Position numbers and translations under genes: made by a program. From assembly GCF_030116705.1 (NCBI RefSeq), contig NZ_JAOTIK010000001.1:1364001-1428000 (forward strand): 64,000 nt of DNA, in the 5' to 3' direction. Numbering within the stretch: the stretch's first letter is position 1; each line of letters begins with the position of its first letter. Positions 52,206 through 63,309 of the stretch are shown piece after piece. Source of the DNA: Streptomyces sp. ML-6. Its GTDB lineage: Bacteria; Actinomycetota; Actinomycetes; Streptomycetales; Streptomycetaceae. The notes under the pieces are model-generated. The model had not been told where the DNA came from, made no database searches, and saw nothing but the letters and a program-made list of their open reading frames with translations.

Positions 52206-52230
52206 TACCCGGGCATACCCATACATACCC
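52206..52230. promoter_or_regulatory. three helically phased TACCC repeats upstream of ald
   Basis: TACCC occurs at 52206, 52216 and 52226, exactly 10 bases apart (two of them as CATACCC). They lie 20-44 bases upstream of the ald start, between it and a TAGTGT -10-like hexamer (52242-52237, minus strand). Such phasing puts the half-sites on one face of the helix, as for a cooperative regulator. Confidence 0.5.
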
Positions 52231-52320
52231 GGATAGACACTACGTAAATGGAGATACCGCGAACACACGCGGCACAGCCAGTCTAATGAAGGGTTTCGTA
52301 CTGTCTAGCCTTACAAAGCA

Positions 52321-54387
52321 TTATTTTTCTGTCGCTGCACTACGGATTTCGCAGGTCGAGCCCTGCTGGTCCAGCAATCTGTCCGCCACGCCCCGGTGCA
52401 GGCCCGCAGCGGCCGGGTCGCCGAGCCGGTCGAGCGTGTCGGCCAGCCGGAGCTCCAGCGCCGCCTGCAGCCGCACGTCACCGGCCCGCCTGGCCCATTC
52501 CACGGCCTCCCGGCAGGTGTGCAGCGACTCGCGCGGCCGGCCCGCGTACTCCTGGACGCGGGCCGCCTCGCTCAGCGCCCGCGCCTGGGCGGGCACGTCG
52601 CCGAGCCTGCGGTACCCGGCCGCCGCGGCCCGCCAGTTCCGCAGCGCCTCGCCGTACCGCCCGGCGTAGGTGTGGACGGCGCCGAGCCGCCCGTACAGCC
52701 GTGCCTCGTCGGCCCGCTCCTCCCGGGTGAGCCGTTGCGCCAGCGCCCGGCCGTACCAGTCGGCGGCCCGCTGGTAGTCGCCCAGCTCGGCGTAGGCGCC
52801 GCCCACGGATTCCATCGCGCGGCCGGTGGCGTACGGGTCCTTCGCCTCCCGTCCGGCGTCCAGCGCGGCCCGGTACCGGGCCAGCGCCTCCCGGGTGCGG
52901 CCGGTCCCGGCGTCGAGGTCGGCGAGGTTGAGGAGCGCTGCGGCCCGCTCGCGCGGCAGGTCGCGCCGTTCGGCGACGGCCAGCACCAGGCCGTGCAGCC
53001 CGTACAGGTCGGGGGCGGCCGCCTCGGTGCCCTGGTGCGCGGCCAGCGCCCGCACCAGGGCGGCCACCAACCGCCGCGCCAGCGTGTCGAGTTCGCCGTC
53101 CTCGACGGCCATCGCAGCCGAGGCCAGCAGCGCCGGGCGGCGGGTCCGCAGCCATTCGGCGGCCGCCTCGGGGTTGGGGAAGCGCAGCGACCGCGGCAGC
53201 CCGGCGAGCTTGCGCCGGGCCGGGGAGCCCTCCGGGTCGGTGGTCGCCCGGCAGGACTGCAGCAGCCGTACGGTCCGCTCCAGCAGCCGGGCCCCGGCGA
53301 GCTGGATCTCCGCCGGGCGCTCCCGGGTCTCCAGCAGTGTCCGCAGCAACGGGGTGAGGCAGCCGGGCAGCTCGTACTGCGGCCGGCCGGCCCCGTTGCT
53401 GTGCAGCAGTCCCAGGGCCACGAAGTCGTCGAGGGTCCGCTGGGCGGCCGAGACCGAGCAGCCGGCCAGCGCGGAGGCGGTGTGGGCGTCGACGAGTCCG
53501 GCGGGGGCCAGGGCGAGCAGGCGCAGTATCCGGGCGGCGGTGGCCGGCAGGGATTCGTGGACCAGCCGGAAGACCCGGGCCAGCGGGCGGGAGCCGGCGG
53601 ACCGGTCGGTGTCCTCCTCCGGCAGCTCGCGCAGCTGTCCGGTGATGTCGGCGACCGACGCCATGGGCTGGGCGGCGAGCAGCCCGGCGACCATGACCAG
53701 GGCGGCCGGCAGCCCGCCGCACTCCTCGGCCAGGCTCTCGGCGGTCCGCGGGTCGACGGTGATCCTGACCTGTCCGATGGTGCGGGCGAGCATCTTCACG
53801 GCGGCGCCCGGGTCCAGACCGCCGATGGTGCAGGGGCGGACGTCGGGAATCCCGGTCAGCGGGCCCCCGGAGGTGGCGACGACCAGGCAGTCCGGGTTGT
53901 CGGGCAGCAGCGGGTCCACCTGTTCCGCGTCCGCCGCGTCGTCCAGGAGCAGCAGGACGCGGCGGCCGGCGAGCTCCCGGCGGAGCAGCTCGGAGAGTTC
54001 GTCGCCGTCCGCGCCGGGCGGCCCCGTCACTCCCAGTCGGCCGAGCAGTTCGCGGGCGGTGCGCTCGGTGGGGACCGGCATGCCGTCGGGGTCGGTGAGT
54101 CTGGCGCGGAGCAGTCCGTCGGGGTGGCCGCCGTCGGCGAGCAGCCCGCGGGCGAGTTCGGCGGCGAGCGCGGTGCGTCCGGAGCCGGGGCGTCCGGCGA
54201 TCAGCAGGACCCGGGCGCGGGCGGCCTTGCGGCCGGCCAGGGTGTCCAGGCCGGTCCGTTCGATGTCGGCCCGCAGCTGCTTCAACTCGCGTTCGCGGCC
54301 CAGGAGTCGGGGCGGGGCGGTGCCGGACGGCTCCTCGCTGCCCGCCGCCTCGGCCGGGCCGCTGGTGTCCACCGCCTGATCCGTCAC
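52321..54387 (-). CDS. STAND-type (NB-ARC-like) ATPase with TPR repeats
   Basis: 688 residues from GTG 54387 (GGAG nine bases upstream; GTG 54411 in frame). P-loop VLLIAGRPGSGRTALAAELA, Walker B VLLLLDDAADAEQVDPLLPD, a GLPAAL motif, a winged helix (LLALAPAGLVDAHTASALAG), then tetratricopeptide repeats (LGDYQRAADWYGRALAQRLT and similar) to the end. Such proteins sense a ligand or partner through the TPRs and switch an ATPase. There is no N-terminal effector or DNA-binding domain, so the output is unclear. It sits between ald and the NUDIX gene, as in related Streptomyces. Confidence 0.85.
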   Translation of the reverse strand: MTDQAVDTSGPAEAAGSEEPSGTAPPRLLGRERELKQLRADIERTGLDTLAGRKAARARVLLIAGRPGSGRTALAAELARGLLADGGHPDGLLRARLTDPDGMPVPTERTARELLGRLGVTGPPGADGDELSELLRRELAGRRVLLLLDDAADAEQVDPLLPDNPDCLVVATSGGPLTGIPDVRPCTIGGLDPGAAVKMLARTIGQVRITVDPRTAESLAEECGGLPAALVMVAGLLAAQPMASVADITGQLRELPEEDTDRSAGSRPLARVFRLVHESLPATAARILRLLALAPAGLVDAHTASALAGCSVSAAQRTLDDFVALGLLHSNGAGRPQYELPGCLTPLLRTLLETRERPAEIQLAGARLLERTVRLLQSCRATTDPEGSPARRKLAGLPRSLRFPNPEAAAEWLRTRRPALLASAAMAVEDGELDTLARRLVAALVRALAAHQGTEAAAPDLYGLHGLVLAVAERRDLPRERAAALLNLADLDAGTGRTREALARYRAALDAGREAKDPYATGRAMESVGGAYAELGDYQRAADWYGRALAQRLTREERADEARLYGRLGAVHTYAGRYGEALRNWRAAAAGYRRLGDVPAQARALSEAARVQEYAGRPRESLHTCREAVEWARRAGDVRLQAALELRLADTLDRLGDPAAAGLHRGVADRLLDQQGSTCEIRSAATEK

Positions 54388-54621
54388 GGGCCACGCTCCA
54401 CTTCGCTGCACGCGTCGCCCGCCGGGGCTCCGGACAGGGCGTTCCGAGCGTAGTTCAGACGCGTGGGCGATTTCGGTGGAGCAGGGCGCGGAGGTCCCTC
54501 GATCGGATCATCATCTTTTCCGATCAAGGGGTTTCGTCGGCCCGTGCGGCGGAGCACCGGGGCCCGGACACCCCGGGCCCGCGATCGGCCCCGGTGGCCG
54601 CGGCCCGCTGTCCGCGCCCCG

Positions 54622-55248
54622 TCAGGCCTCGAACGGGCGGGCCGGCCACGGCGCCTCGGCCGGGCGCAGCGAGTCGATCCCGTCGCCCGCGAGCACCGCC
54701 GCGAGCGAGAGGACGCCCACGACGAGGCAGTTGTTGTGCAGCTCCCCCGCGAGCACGCCCCGCACCAGCTCCTGGAGCGGCACCCGGGCCAGCTCCATGT
54801 CCGCCTCCTCCTCGGAGACCTCGAAGCGCTCCCCGTCGGCCTCGGAGAGGTTTTGGGCCAGGAAGATCCGTACGGCCTCGTCGCAGCCGCCCGGCGTGGT
54901 GTAGACGTCGGTCAGCACCCGCCAGTCCTCGGCCTTGGCGTGCGCCTCCTCGTACAGCTCGCGCTGGGCGGCGTGCAGCGGGTTCTCGCCGGGGACGTCG
55001 AGCAGTCCGGCCGGGATCTCCCAGAGCTTGTGGCGCACCGGGTGGCGGTACTGCCGCAGGACGAGGACCCGGCCCTCCCCGTCGAGCGCGAGCACGGCGA
55101 CCGAGCCCGGGTGGACCTGGTAGTCGCGGCGCACGACCGTGCCGTCCGGCATCACCACTTCGTCGGTGCGGACGCTGGTCTTGTTGCCGGTGAAGGGTGT
55201 CTCGGTCGCGATGACCTGCCACTCCTCGGGCGTGTCCTGGAAACCCAT
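54622..55248 (-). CDS. NUDIX hydrolase (ADP-ribose pyrophosphatase type)
   Basis: 208 residues from ATG 55248 (GGGAGGA upstream). Fold segments VLVLRQYRHPVRHKLWEIPA and the Nudix box GLLDVPGENPLHAAQRELYE plus EAH; the final Gly of the classical box is His here. VYTTPGGCDEAVRIFLAQNL fits ADP-ribose pyrophosphatases. It hydrolyses ADP-ribose to AMP and ribose-5-phosphate. Located just downstream of pyrG, same strand. Confidence 0.88.
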   Translation of the reverse strand: MGFQDTPEEWQVIATETPFTGNKTSVRTDEVVMPDGTVVRRDYQVHPGSVAVLALDGEGRVLVLRQYRHPVRHKLWEIPAGLLDVPGENPLHAAQRELYEEAHAKAEDWRVLTDVYTTPGGCDEAVRIFLAQNLSEADGERFEVSEEEADMELARVPLQELVRGVLAGELHNNCLVVGVLSLAAVLAGDGIDSLRPAEAPWPARPFEA

Positions 55249-55273
55249 CTACGTCCTCCCACGAAAAACAGAA

Positions 55274-55310
55274 ACCGGGGCACGCATCCTCGGTGGATCC
55301 GTACCCCGGT
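55274..55310 (-). terminator. hairpin between pyrG and the NUDIX gene
   Basis: ACCGGGG (55274-55280) pairs with CCCCGGT (55304-55310), and the inner ATCC/GGAT also pairs. It lies 28 bases after the pyrG stop. Confidence 0.6.
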
Positions 55311-55337
55311 CAACGTTAATGCCTGTGCGGCGCCGGA

Positions 55338-56999
<1,662 letters not shown>

Positions 57000-57401
57000 A
57001 GCCAAAGGGGGCTCCCGTGGTCGCGATCGTGAGGTGCGTACCGGCGTTCTCGTCCGGAGACTCCGGAGGTGCCGTCGCTGCGGTTCGGGGGCCTCGTCTG
57101 CGGTTGCGGACGACCACCGGTCCACGGGCTACCAGGGTATCAGCGCGGCGGGGGGCCCGCTTCCGGCGTCGCCCCGACCCCCACCTCGCATGATCACCAC
57201 GAGTGTCCGCGCACACACCCGTTCGGGTCAGCCCGGTTGTCAAGACAGTCGCGCAGATCATCGGAGTGCGTCGTATCCTGCTCGGACACTTGCCCCGGGC
57301 GAGGTGACACGTTCGCAGGTTCCCACCACACCCCTTGCGACGACCTCTTGACCCGCAGTAATGCCCTACGGGGCGACATGGCCGTTCGACTGGAGACGCA
57401 C
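57000..57401. other. 402-base divergent region between pyrG and the GH15 gene
   Basis: No gene seen, apart from open frames without ribosome sites. TTGTCA at 57237 could be a -35 element but lacks a good -10 partner. Confidence 0.4.
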
Positions 57402-59204
57402 GTGGCCGGGCGCATCGAGGATTACGCACTCATCGGAGACATGCAGACCGCCGCCCTGGTCTGCCGGGACGGCACAGTGGACTGGCTGTGCCTTCCCCGC
57501 TTCGATTCACACGCCGTCTTCGCGGGACTGCTGGGTACTGAGGAGCATGGCTTCTGGCGCCTGGGTCCCGCGCGGGCGGACGGCGCCGAACCGCAGGCCG
57601 CGGACCGCCGTCGCTACCGCGGTGACTCCCTCATCCTGGAATCGGAGTGGGACACACCGCGCGGAACGGTGAAGGTGACCGATTTCATGCCGCCGCGCGA
57701 CGGAGCGCCGCAGGTGATCCGGATCGTGGAGGGGATCAGCGGCCGCGTGCCGATGCGTTCGGAGCTGCGGATGCGGTTCAGCTACGGACGGGTCACCCCC
57801 TGGGTCCACAAGGTCGACGGCCGCACGGTCGCCGTCGCGGGCCCGGACTCCGTCTGGCTGGACACCCCCGCCGACACCTACGGCGAGAACCTGACGACGT
57901 ACTCCGACTTCACCGTCGCGCCGGGCGACCGGATCGCGTTCACGATCAGCTGGCAGCTCTCGCACCGCGAGCCGCCGGGCCTGCCGGACCCGGAGGGGTC
58001 GCTGGACGCCACCGCGGACTTCTGGCGCGAGTGGGTCGAACAGTGCACGTACCACGGGCCCTACCGGGAGGCCGTGGTCCGTTCCCTGATCACCCTCAAG
58101 GCTTTGACGTACGCACCGACCGGCGGCATCGTCGCCGCGCCGACCACCTCGCTGCCGGAGGACATCGGCGGCTCCCGCAACTGGGACTACCGCTACACCT
58201 GGCTGCGCGACGCCGCGATCACCCTCTCCTCGCTGCTGCGCACCGGCTACCGGGAAGAGGCCCGTGCCTGGCGCGAGTGGCTGCTGCGGGCGGTAGCCGG
58301 AGACCCGGAGAACCTGCAGATCATGTACGGGATCGCGGGCGAGCGGGAGCTGGGCGAGGCCGAGCTGGACTGGCTGCCCGGCTACGAGAACTCGGCCCCG
58401 GTCCGGGTCGGCAACGGCGCGGCGGGCCAGCTCCAGCTGGACGTGTACGGCGAGGTCACCGAGGCGCTCCACCTCGCCCACATGACCGGGCTGACCCGCA
58501 ACGACTACGCGACCGGCCTCCAGCTCAAGCTGATCGAGTACCTGGAGAAGCACTGGGACGAGCCGGACGAGGGCATCTGGGAGGTGCGCGGCCCGCGCCG
58601 GCACTTCGTCCACTCGAAGGTGATGGCCTGGGTCGCCGTCGACCGCACCATCAAGCTGATCGAGTCCGGGGACGCGGAGGGCCCGCTGGAGCGGTTGCGG
58701 GAACTGCGCGACGAGATCCACCGGGACGTCTGCGAACGGGGTTACGACCCCGAGCGCAACACCTTCACCCAGTCCTACGGCTCGCGGGAGCTGGACGCCT
58801 CCCTGCTCCTGATCCCGCAGATGGGCTTCCTGCCGCCGGACGACAAGCGCGTGATCGGCACGATCGAGGCGATCCAGCGCGAGCTGTCCACCGAGGACGG
58901 CTTCGTGCTGCGCTACCCCACCGCGGGCGAGGACGCGGGCGTCGACGGTCTGGAGGGCGACGAGGGCGCGTTCCTGGCCTGTTCGTTCTGGCTGGCGGAC
59001 GACCTGGCGATGATCGGCCGGGTCGACGAGGCGCGCCAGCTCTTCGAGCGGCTGCTGGCCCTGCGCAACGACCTGGGCCTGCTCGCGGAGGAGTGGGATC
59101 CCCGGCTCCAGCGCCAGGTGGGCAACTTCCCCCAGGCGTTCAGCCACGTGCCGCTGATCGACACCGCGCTGCGGCTGACGGCGAGCGGGGCGTACGCCGG
59201 TTGA
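57402..59204 (+). CDS. glycoside hydrolase family 15 (glucoamylase/trehalase type)
   Basis: 600 residues from GTG 57402 (TGGAGA upstream); ATG 57378 is in frame. The N-terminal beta-sandwich starts RIEDYALIGDMQTAALVCRD and GTVDWLCLPRFDSHAVFAGL. The (alpha/alpha)6 barrel has SRNWDYRYTWLRDAAITLSS with a catalytic Glu expected in LPGYENSAPVRVGNGAAGQL and a second one near LLAEEWDPRLQRQVGNFPQA. No signal peptide, so it acts on intracellular glucans or trehalose; the GH15 trehalases of actinobacteria look much like this. Confidence 0.9.
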   Translation: MAGRIEDYALIGDMQTAALVCRDGTVDWLCLPRFDSHAVFAGLLGTEEHGFWRLGPARADGAEPQAADRRRYRGDSLILESEWDTPRGTVKVTDFMPPRDGAPQVIRIVEGISGRVPMRSELRMRFSYGRVTPWVHKVDGRTVAVAGPDSVWLDTPADTYGENLTTYSDFTVAPGDRIAFTISWQLSHREPPGLPDPEGSLDATADFWREWVEQCTYHGPYREAVVRSLITLKALTYAPTGGIVAAPTTSLPEDIGGSRNWDYRYTWLRDAAITLSSLLRTGYREEARAWREWLLRAVAGDPENLQIMYGIAGERELGEAELDWLPGYENSAPVRVGNGAAGQLQLDVYGEVTEALHLAHMTGLTRNDYATGLQLKLIEYLEKHWDEPDEGIWEVRGPRRHFVHSKVMAWVAVDRTIKLIESGDAEGPLERLRELRDEIHRDVCERGYDPERNTFTQSYGSRELDASLLLIPQMGFLPPDDKRVIGTIEAIQRELSTEDGFVLRYPTAGEDAGVDGLEGDEGAFLACSFWLADDLAMIGRVDEARQLFERLLALRNDLGLLAEEWDPRLQRQVGNFPQAFSHVPLIDTALRLTASGAYAG

Positions 59205-59224
59205 ACCGGCGGTGACTGTCCGTA

Positions 59225-59279
59225 CCCCCTGCCCGGTCGGCCCCGGTGACGTCCACCGCACGGCCGACGGGGCGGGGGG
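59225..59279. terminator. terminator between the GH15 and rhodanese genes
   Basis: Eighteen-base arms (59225-59242 and 59262-59279) pair at 16 positions, between convergent stops at 59204 and 59286. Confidence 0.7.
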
Positions 59280-59285
59280 TGCGGC

Positions 59286-60176
59286 TCAGCGCAGTGGGGC
59301 GGCGTCGTCCGTCCCGGTCACGACGGGGCGTTCCGACGGCAGCCCCCATTCGCTCCAGGACCCGTCGTACACGGCCGTGTCGTCGTAGCCCGCCAGTACG
59401 GCGCCGAGCGCCACGACGCACGCGGTGACGCCCGATCCGCAGCTGAACAGCAGCCGCTCGCGCTCCCCGGCGAGGGCGGTGAACATCGCGCGCAGTTCGT
59501 CCGCCGGGCGCATCCGGCCCTCGCGCCGGACCTCGTCGAAGGGCAGGTTGACCGCGCCCGGCATGTGTCCGGCGCGCAGTCCCGGCCGGGGCTCGGGGAC
59601 CATGCCGGCGAACCGTTCCCGGGACCGGGCGTCGAGGACGGCCGCGCCGGGGTCGGACAGGGCCGCCGCCACCTGCGCGCCGTCGGCGAACAGCTCCGGG
59701 CGCGGCCGGGCGGTGAAGTCGCCGCGGGCCACCGCCGGGCCGGACCCCGCGGGCTCCGTGGCCTCCACCGGCAGTCCGGCGTCCGTCCAGGCGGGCAGGC
59801 CGCCGTCGAGCACCGCGGCCCGGTCGAAGCCCATCGCGCGCAGCATCCACCAGGCGCGGGCGCTGGAGTAGATGCCCGCGCAGTCGTAGACGACGACGGT
59901 GTCGGTGTCGTGCACGCCCAGGGAGCGCAGTTCCTCGGTGAACCGGTCGGGGGCGGGCATCGTGTGGGGCAGGGGTCCGTCGTGGTCGGACAGCGCCCCG
60001 TCGATGTCGAAGGTCCTCGCGCCCGGGATCCGCAGCTCCGATCCCCGGTGCGCGCCCACGGAGGCGTCGAGGACCACCAGTCCCGGCCGGTTCAGCCGCG
60101 GCCCCAGCCAGTCGGCTCCGACCAGGGGGCCGAAGAGCCCCGGGCCGCTCGTGCCCGCCGGTGCGTCGTCGTCCAC
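59286..60176 (-). CDS. thiosulfate / mercaptopyruvate sulfurtransferase (double rhodanese)
   Basis: 296 residues from GTG 60176 (GGAG six bases upstream). Two rhodanese domains: the first is non-catalytic (VVVYDCAGIYSSARAWWMLR), the second carries the active loop FSCGSGVTACVVALG, with CGSGVTA typical of 3-mercaptopyruvate enzymes. It transfers sulfane sulfur to cyanide or thiols. Confidence 0.92.
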   Translation of the reverse strand: MDDDAPAGTSGPGLFGPLVGADWLGPRLNRPGLVVLDASVGAHRGSELRIPGARTFDIDGALSDHDGPLPHTMPAPDRFTEELRSLGVHDTDTVVVYDCAGIYSSARAWWMLRAMGFDRAAVLDGGLPAWTDAGLPVEATEPAGSGPAVARGDFTARPRPELFADGAQVAAALSDPGAAVLDARSRERFAGMVPEPRPGLRAGHMPGAVNLPFDEVRREGRMRPADELRAMFTALAGERERLLFSCGSGVTACVVALGAVLAGYDDTAVYDGSWSEWGLPSERPVVTGTDDAAPLR

Positions 60177-60366
60177 GTCTGCTCCAGGTCCGCTCCCGAT
60201 GGGGCCGCTCGGCCGGAACCGGGCGGGGGTCACAAGATCGCAGCGGTGCCCGCCCCTGTCAACAGCCTCCCCGGCCTCTCCCGTCCCCCGGCCGTCCGGA
60301 ACCGGGTACCTTCCTGAGCAGGGCGATCGCCCGTCCGATCCGAGTGGAAGCGCGAGGCCAGAGGCA

Positions 60367-61992
60367 GTGGAGACGCAAGGCGGAATCACCGTGCAGCGGG
60401 CCCTGGAGCTGCCGGGGCTGCGCAGCGGGCTCCCGGAGGTGGTGGCCGGCGCGGACCGGCTGAACCGTACGGTGCGCTGGGTGCACGCGGGCGAGGTCCC
60501 CAACATCGCCTCGCTGCTCAAGGGCGGTGAGCTGCTGCTGACCACCGGCCTGGGGCTCGGTACCCGCCCCGCCGAGCAGCGCGCCTTCGTCCGCAGGCTC
60601 GCCGAGCGCAAGATCGCCGCCCTGGTGGTCGAACTCGGGCCGCGCTTCAGCAGGCTGCCCGCGTCGATAGTGGACGCCGCCCGGGCCGCGGGGCTGCCGC
60701 TGGTGCAGCTGCACCGCGAGGTGCCGTTCGTGACGGTGACCGAGGAGATCCACACCGAGATCGTCAACGGCCACTACGCCCTGCTGCGGCAGGCCGAGGA
60801 CGTGCACCGCCGGTGCACGGAGGCGCTCCTCGACGGTGGCGGGGTGCCCCAGGTGCTGGGCATCCTGGCGGACTTCACCGCCAACCCGGTCTTCCTGGAG
60901 ACGGCGGACGGCCAGCTGCTGTACGCGGCGGGCCCCGGCTCCGGCACGGTCGGCGCCGATCCGCTCCAGGTGTGGGAGGGGATGCGCGGCGACCGGGCGG
61001 CCCGGCAGACCCCGCCCACCGGTTCGGTGCTGGTGGACGTGCCGGGCGGCGGCCCCGGGACGGGTTCGGTACGGGCCCGGCTGGTGCTGCTGGCGGTGTC
61101 CGGGCCGTTGGTGACCGTGCACCGGATGGCGGCGGAGCGGGCGGCGGGGATCCTGGCCGTCGTGCTGATGCAGGCCCGTCAGGAGGAGGAGCTCGCGGCC
61201 CGCGGCCGGGGCGACTTCCTCACGGATCTCGCCGAGGGCCGGATCACCCCGGAGGACGCCCCGGCGCAGGCCCGCGTCCTGGGCTTCAAGCCGGGCAACA
61301 TACCGCTGCTGCCGGTCGTGATGCGGCTGGCGCCCGAGCTGTCCGTGTCGGGGAACTGGGCGTTGCTGGCGCGGGCGGTGCTGGAGGAGCTCGCGTCCGT
61401 GGGGGTGCCGGTGCTGCTCGGCGTGCGCCCCGTGGAGGGCCGGGTCCCGGTGCTGCTCGGGCTGCGGTCCGAGACGGAGCGCACGGCGGTCGCGGACCGG
61501 GTCGCGGCGGCACTGCGGGCGGGGGTGGAGCGGGCCGGTCTGGAGCGCGCCGGGTCGCATCCGCCGGTCGTGGTGGTGGGGGTGGCGGGCGGCTGGGCGG
61601 CGGCCGGTGCGGGGCTGCGGCACGCGGCGGAGACGGCGACGGCCGCGCACGGGCTCGGCGACCGGCCCTGGTACGACGCCCGGCGCCTGGACATCGACCT
61701 GCTGCTGTGGCGGTTGCGGGACCACCCGGACCTGGCGGCGTTCGTGGACCGGGCGATCGGTCCGCTGCGCGATCACGACCGCACCTCGCGCCCCCCGCTG
61801 CTGCCGACGCTGGAGACGTACCTGGCCCACGCGGGCCGCAAGGCGGAGACCGCGCGGGAGCTGCATCTGAACCGTCAGACGCTGTACAACCGGCTGGCCC
61901 GGATCGGCGAGCTGCTCGGCACCGATCTGGACGACCCGCAGGCGGTGCTGGCCCTGAGCCTGGCCCTGCGGGCCCGCCGCCACACCCCCTAG
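60367..61992 (+). CDS. PucR-family transcriptional regulator
   Basis: 541 residues from GTG 60367 (GTG 60391 in frame). N-terminal PucR-like ligand domain (LPEVVAGADRLNRTVRWVHA, ELLLTTGLGLGTRP), a central GGDEF-like regulatory region, and a C-terminal helix-turn-helix (AGRKAETARELHLNRQTLYN). PucR regulators control purine or amino-acid catabolism. It is divergent from the rhodanese gene; the target is unknown. Confidence 0.9.
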   Translation: METQGGITVQRALELPGLRSGLPEVVAGADRLNRTVRWVHAGEVPNIASLLKGGELLLTTGLGLGTRPAEQRAFVRRLAERKIAALVVELGPRFSRLPASIVDAARAAGLPLVQLHREVPFVTVTEEIHTEIVNGHYALLRQAEDVHRRCTEALLDGGGVPQVLGILADFTANPVFLETADGQLLYAAGPGSGTVGADPLQVWEGMRGDRAARQTPPTGSVLVDVPGGGPGTGSVRARLVLLAVSGPLVTVHRMAAERAAGILAVVLMQARQEEELAARGRGDFLTDLAEGRITPEDAPAQARVLGFKPGNIPLLPVVMRLAPELSVSGNWALLARAVLEELASVGVPVLLGVRPVEGRVPVLLGLRSETERTAVADRVAAALRAGVERAGLERAGSHPPVVVVGVAGGWAAAGAGLRHAAETATAAHGLGDRPWYDARRLDIDLLLWRLRDHPDLAAFVDRAIGPLRDHDRTSRPPLLPTLETYLAHAGRKAETARELHLNRQTLYNRLARIGELLGTDLDDPQAVLALSLALRARRHTP

Positions 61993-62000
61993 GACCGGGG

Positions 62001-63101
62001 TCATCGCCCCCGCGTCGCCAGTGGCTGGGTCAACTCGTCGTAGATGCTGAGCACTTGGGCGATGGTGTCGTCCTCGGTGGGCCAGGTCGCGGCCTGTACC
62101 GGCCCCGCCGCCGCCAGTTGCGCGCGCCGGCGCGGATCGCAGAGCAGTCCGGCCACCGCCCGCGCGAGCGCCCCGGGGTCCTCGCACGGCACGAGTTCCG
62201 CGGCGTCGCCGACGAGTTCGGGCACCCCGCCGACCGCGGTGGCGACCAGCGGCACCCCGAGCCGCAGCGCCTCCTGGGCCAGCACCGAACGCGCCTCCCA
62301 GCTGCTGGACAGCACGGCCAGGTCGGCCATGGCGAGGAGCCCGGTGGGGTCGTCGTGGTCGCCGACGATCCGGACGGACAGCTCCTCGTTCCTGATCCGG
62401 CGCTGCAGGGCGGCCCGCTCCCGCCCCTCGCCCGCGATGACCAGCAGCGGCGCGGGATCGAGGTCGCACCACAGCCGCGCGGCGTCGAGCAGGGTGCCGT
62501 ACCCGTGATGCGGTACGAGGCTCCCGTACGACACGATCAACGGCCGCTCGACCACGCCGAGTTCGGCCCTCGCCTTGTCGGCCTCCCCGGAGTTCGGCTC
62601 GGGCCGGCGGGGCGCGGGGGCGGAGACGGGGGCGAGCCTGGCGTCGCGCGCGCCCCGGCGCCGCGCCCGGTCGACCAGTTCCGACGTCGTGCCGAGCACG
62701 ACCGCGGCCGCGCGGGCGGCCCTTCGTTCCATCAGGCGCAGCAGCCGGGCGCGGGCGCCCCCGGCGAGGGCCCGGGCGTGCCAGGTGACGACCAGGGGGA
62801 TGTCCAGGCCGCCGAGCGCGAGGGAGGCGCGCACGGCGGCGTGCAGGCCGTGCGCGTGGACCACGTCCGCCGTCGCGCAGGCGGCGCGCAGGGCGGCGAC
62901 GGCGGCGGGGTCGCTGCGTCGCGGCACGGGGGCGAAGAGGGCTCCCGTGCCGGAGTAGTCGTGGGTGCGGTCCAGTTCGGAGGGGGCGCAGACGGTGACG
63001 TGCACGCCCCTCGCCACCAGTCCCGCGGTCAGCGAACCGACGTGGGCACTGCTGCCCGCGCTGCCGCCCCCCAGGACTTGGACCGTACGCAGCTGTGACA
63101 C
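62001..63101 (-). CDS. glycosyltransferase family 4 (GT-B fold)
   Basis: 366 residues from GTG 63101 (GGGAG nine bases upstream). N-terminal VQVLGGGSAGSSAHVGSLTA, then VVHAHGLHAAVRA, and the donor-binding segment SSSWEARSVLAQEALRLGVP followed by LVATAVGGVPELV. It probably adds sugars to a lipid-linked acceptor, which fits the MraY/WecA-like protein encoded upstream on the same strand. Confidence 0.88.
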   Translation of the reverse strand: MSQLRTVQVLGGGSAGSSAHVGSLTAGLVARGVHVTVCAPSELDRTHDYSGTGALFAPVPRRSDPAAVAALRAACATADVVHAHGLHAAVRASLALGGLDIPLVVTWHARALAGGARARLLRLMERRAARAAAVVLGTTSELVDRARRRGARDARLAPVSAPAPRRPEPNSGEADKARAELGVVERPLIVSYGSLVPHHGYGTLLDAARLWCDLDPAPLLVIAGEGRERAALQRRIRNEELSVRIVGDHDDPTGLLAMADLAVLSSSWEARSVLAQEALRLGVPLVATAVGGVPELVGDAAELVPCEDPGALARAVAGLLCDPRRRAQLAAAGPVQAATWPTEDDTIAQVLSIYDELTQPLATRGR

Positions 63102-63309
63102 GTTGAATGGCTCCCGGGGCTCCCGAGTCGGCGGTGATTGCACCGCCAAGGATGCCAGTCCGTACGCACGTTCCGGCACGGTCGAGGCGCCGTTCCTGCC
63201 CACATCGCAACAACGGCACACGCCCTATCACCCTCACGGGCGAGAAATTGGCGCAATGTTGACCAGTGGTCAGGAGGACGGGTCCCGCCGACGGGAGAAA
63301 CCCCCTCCG

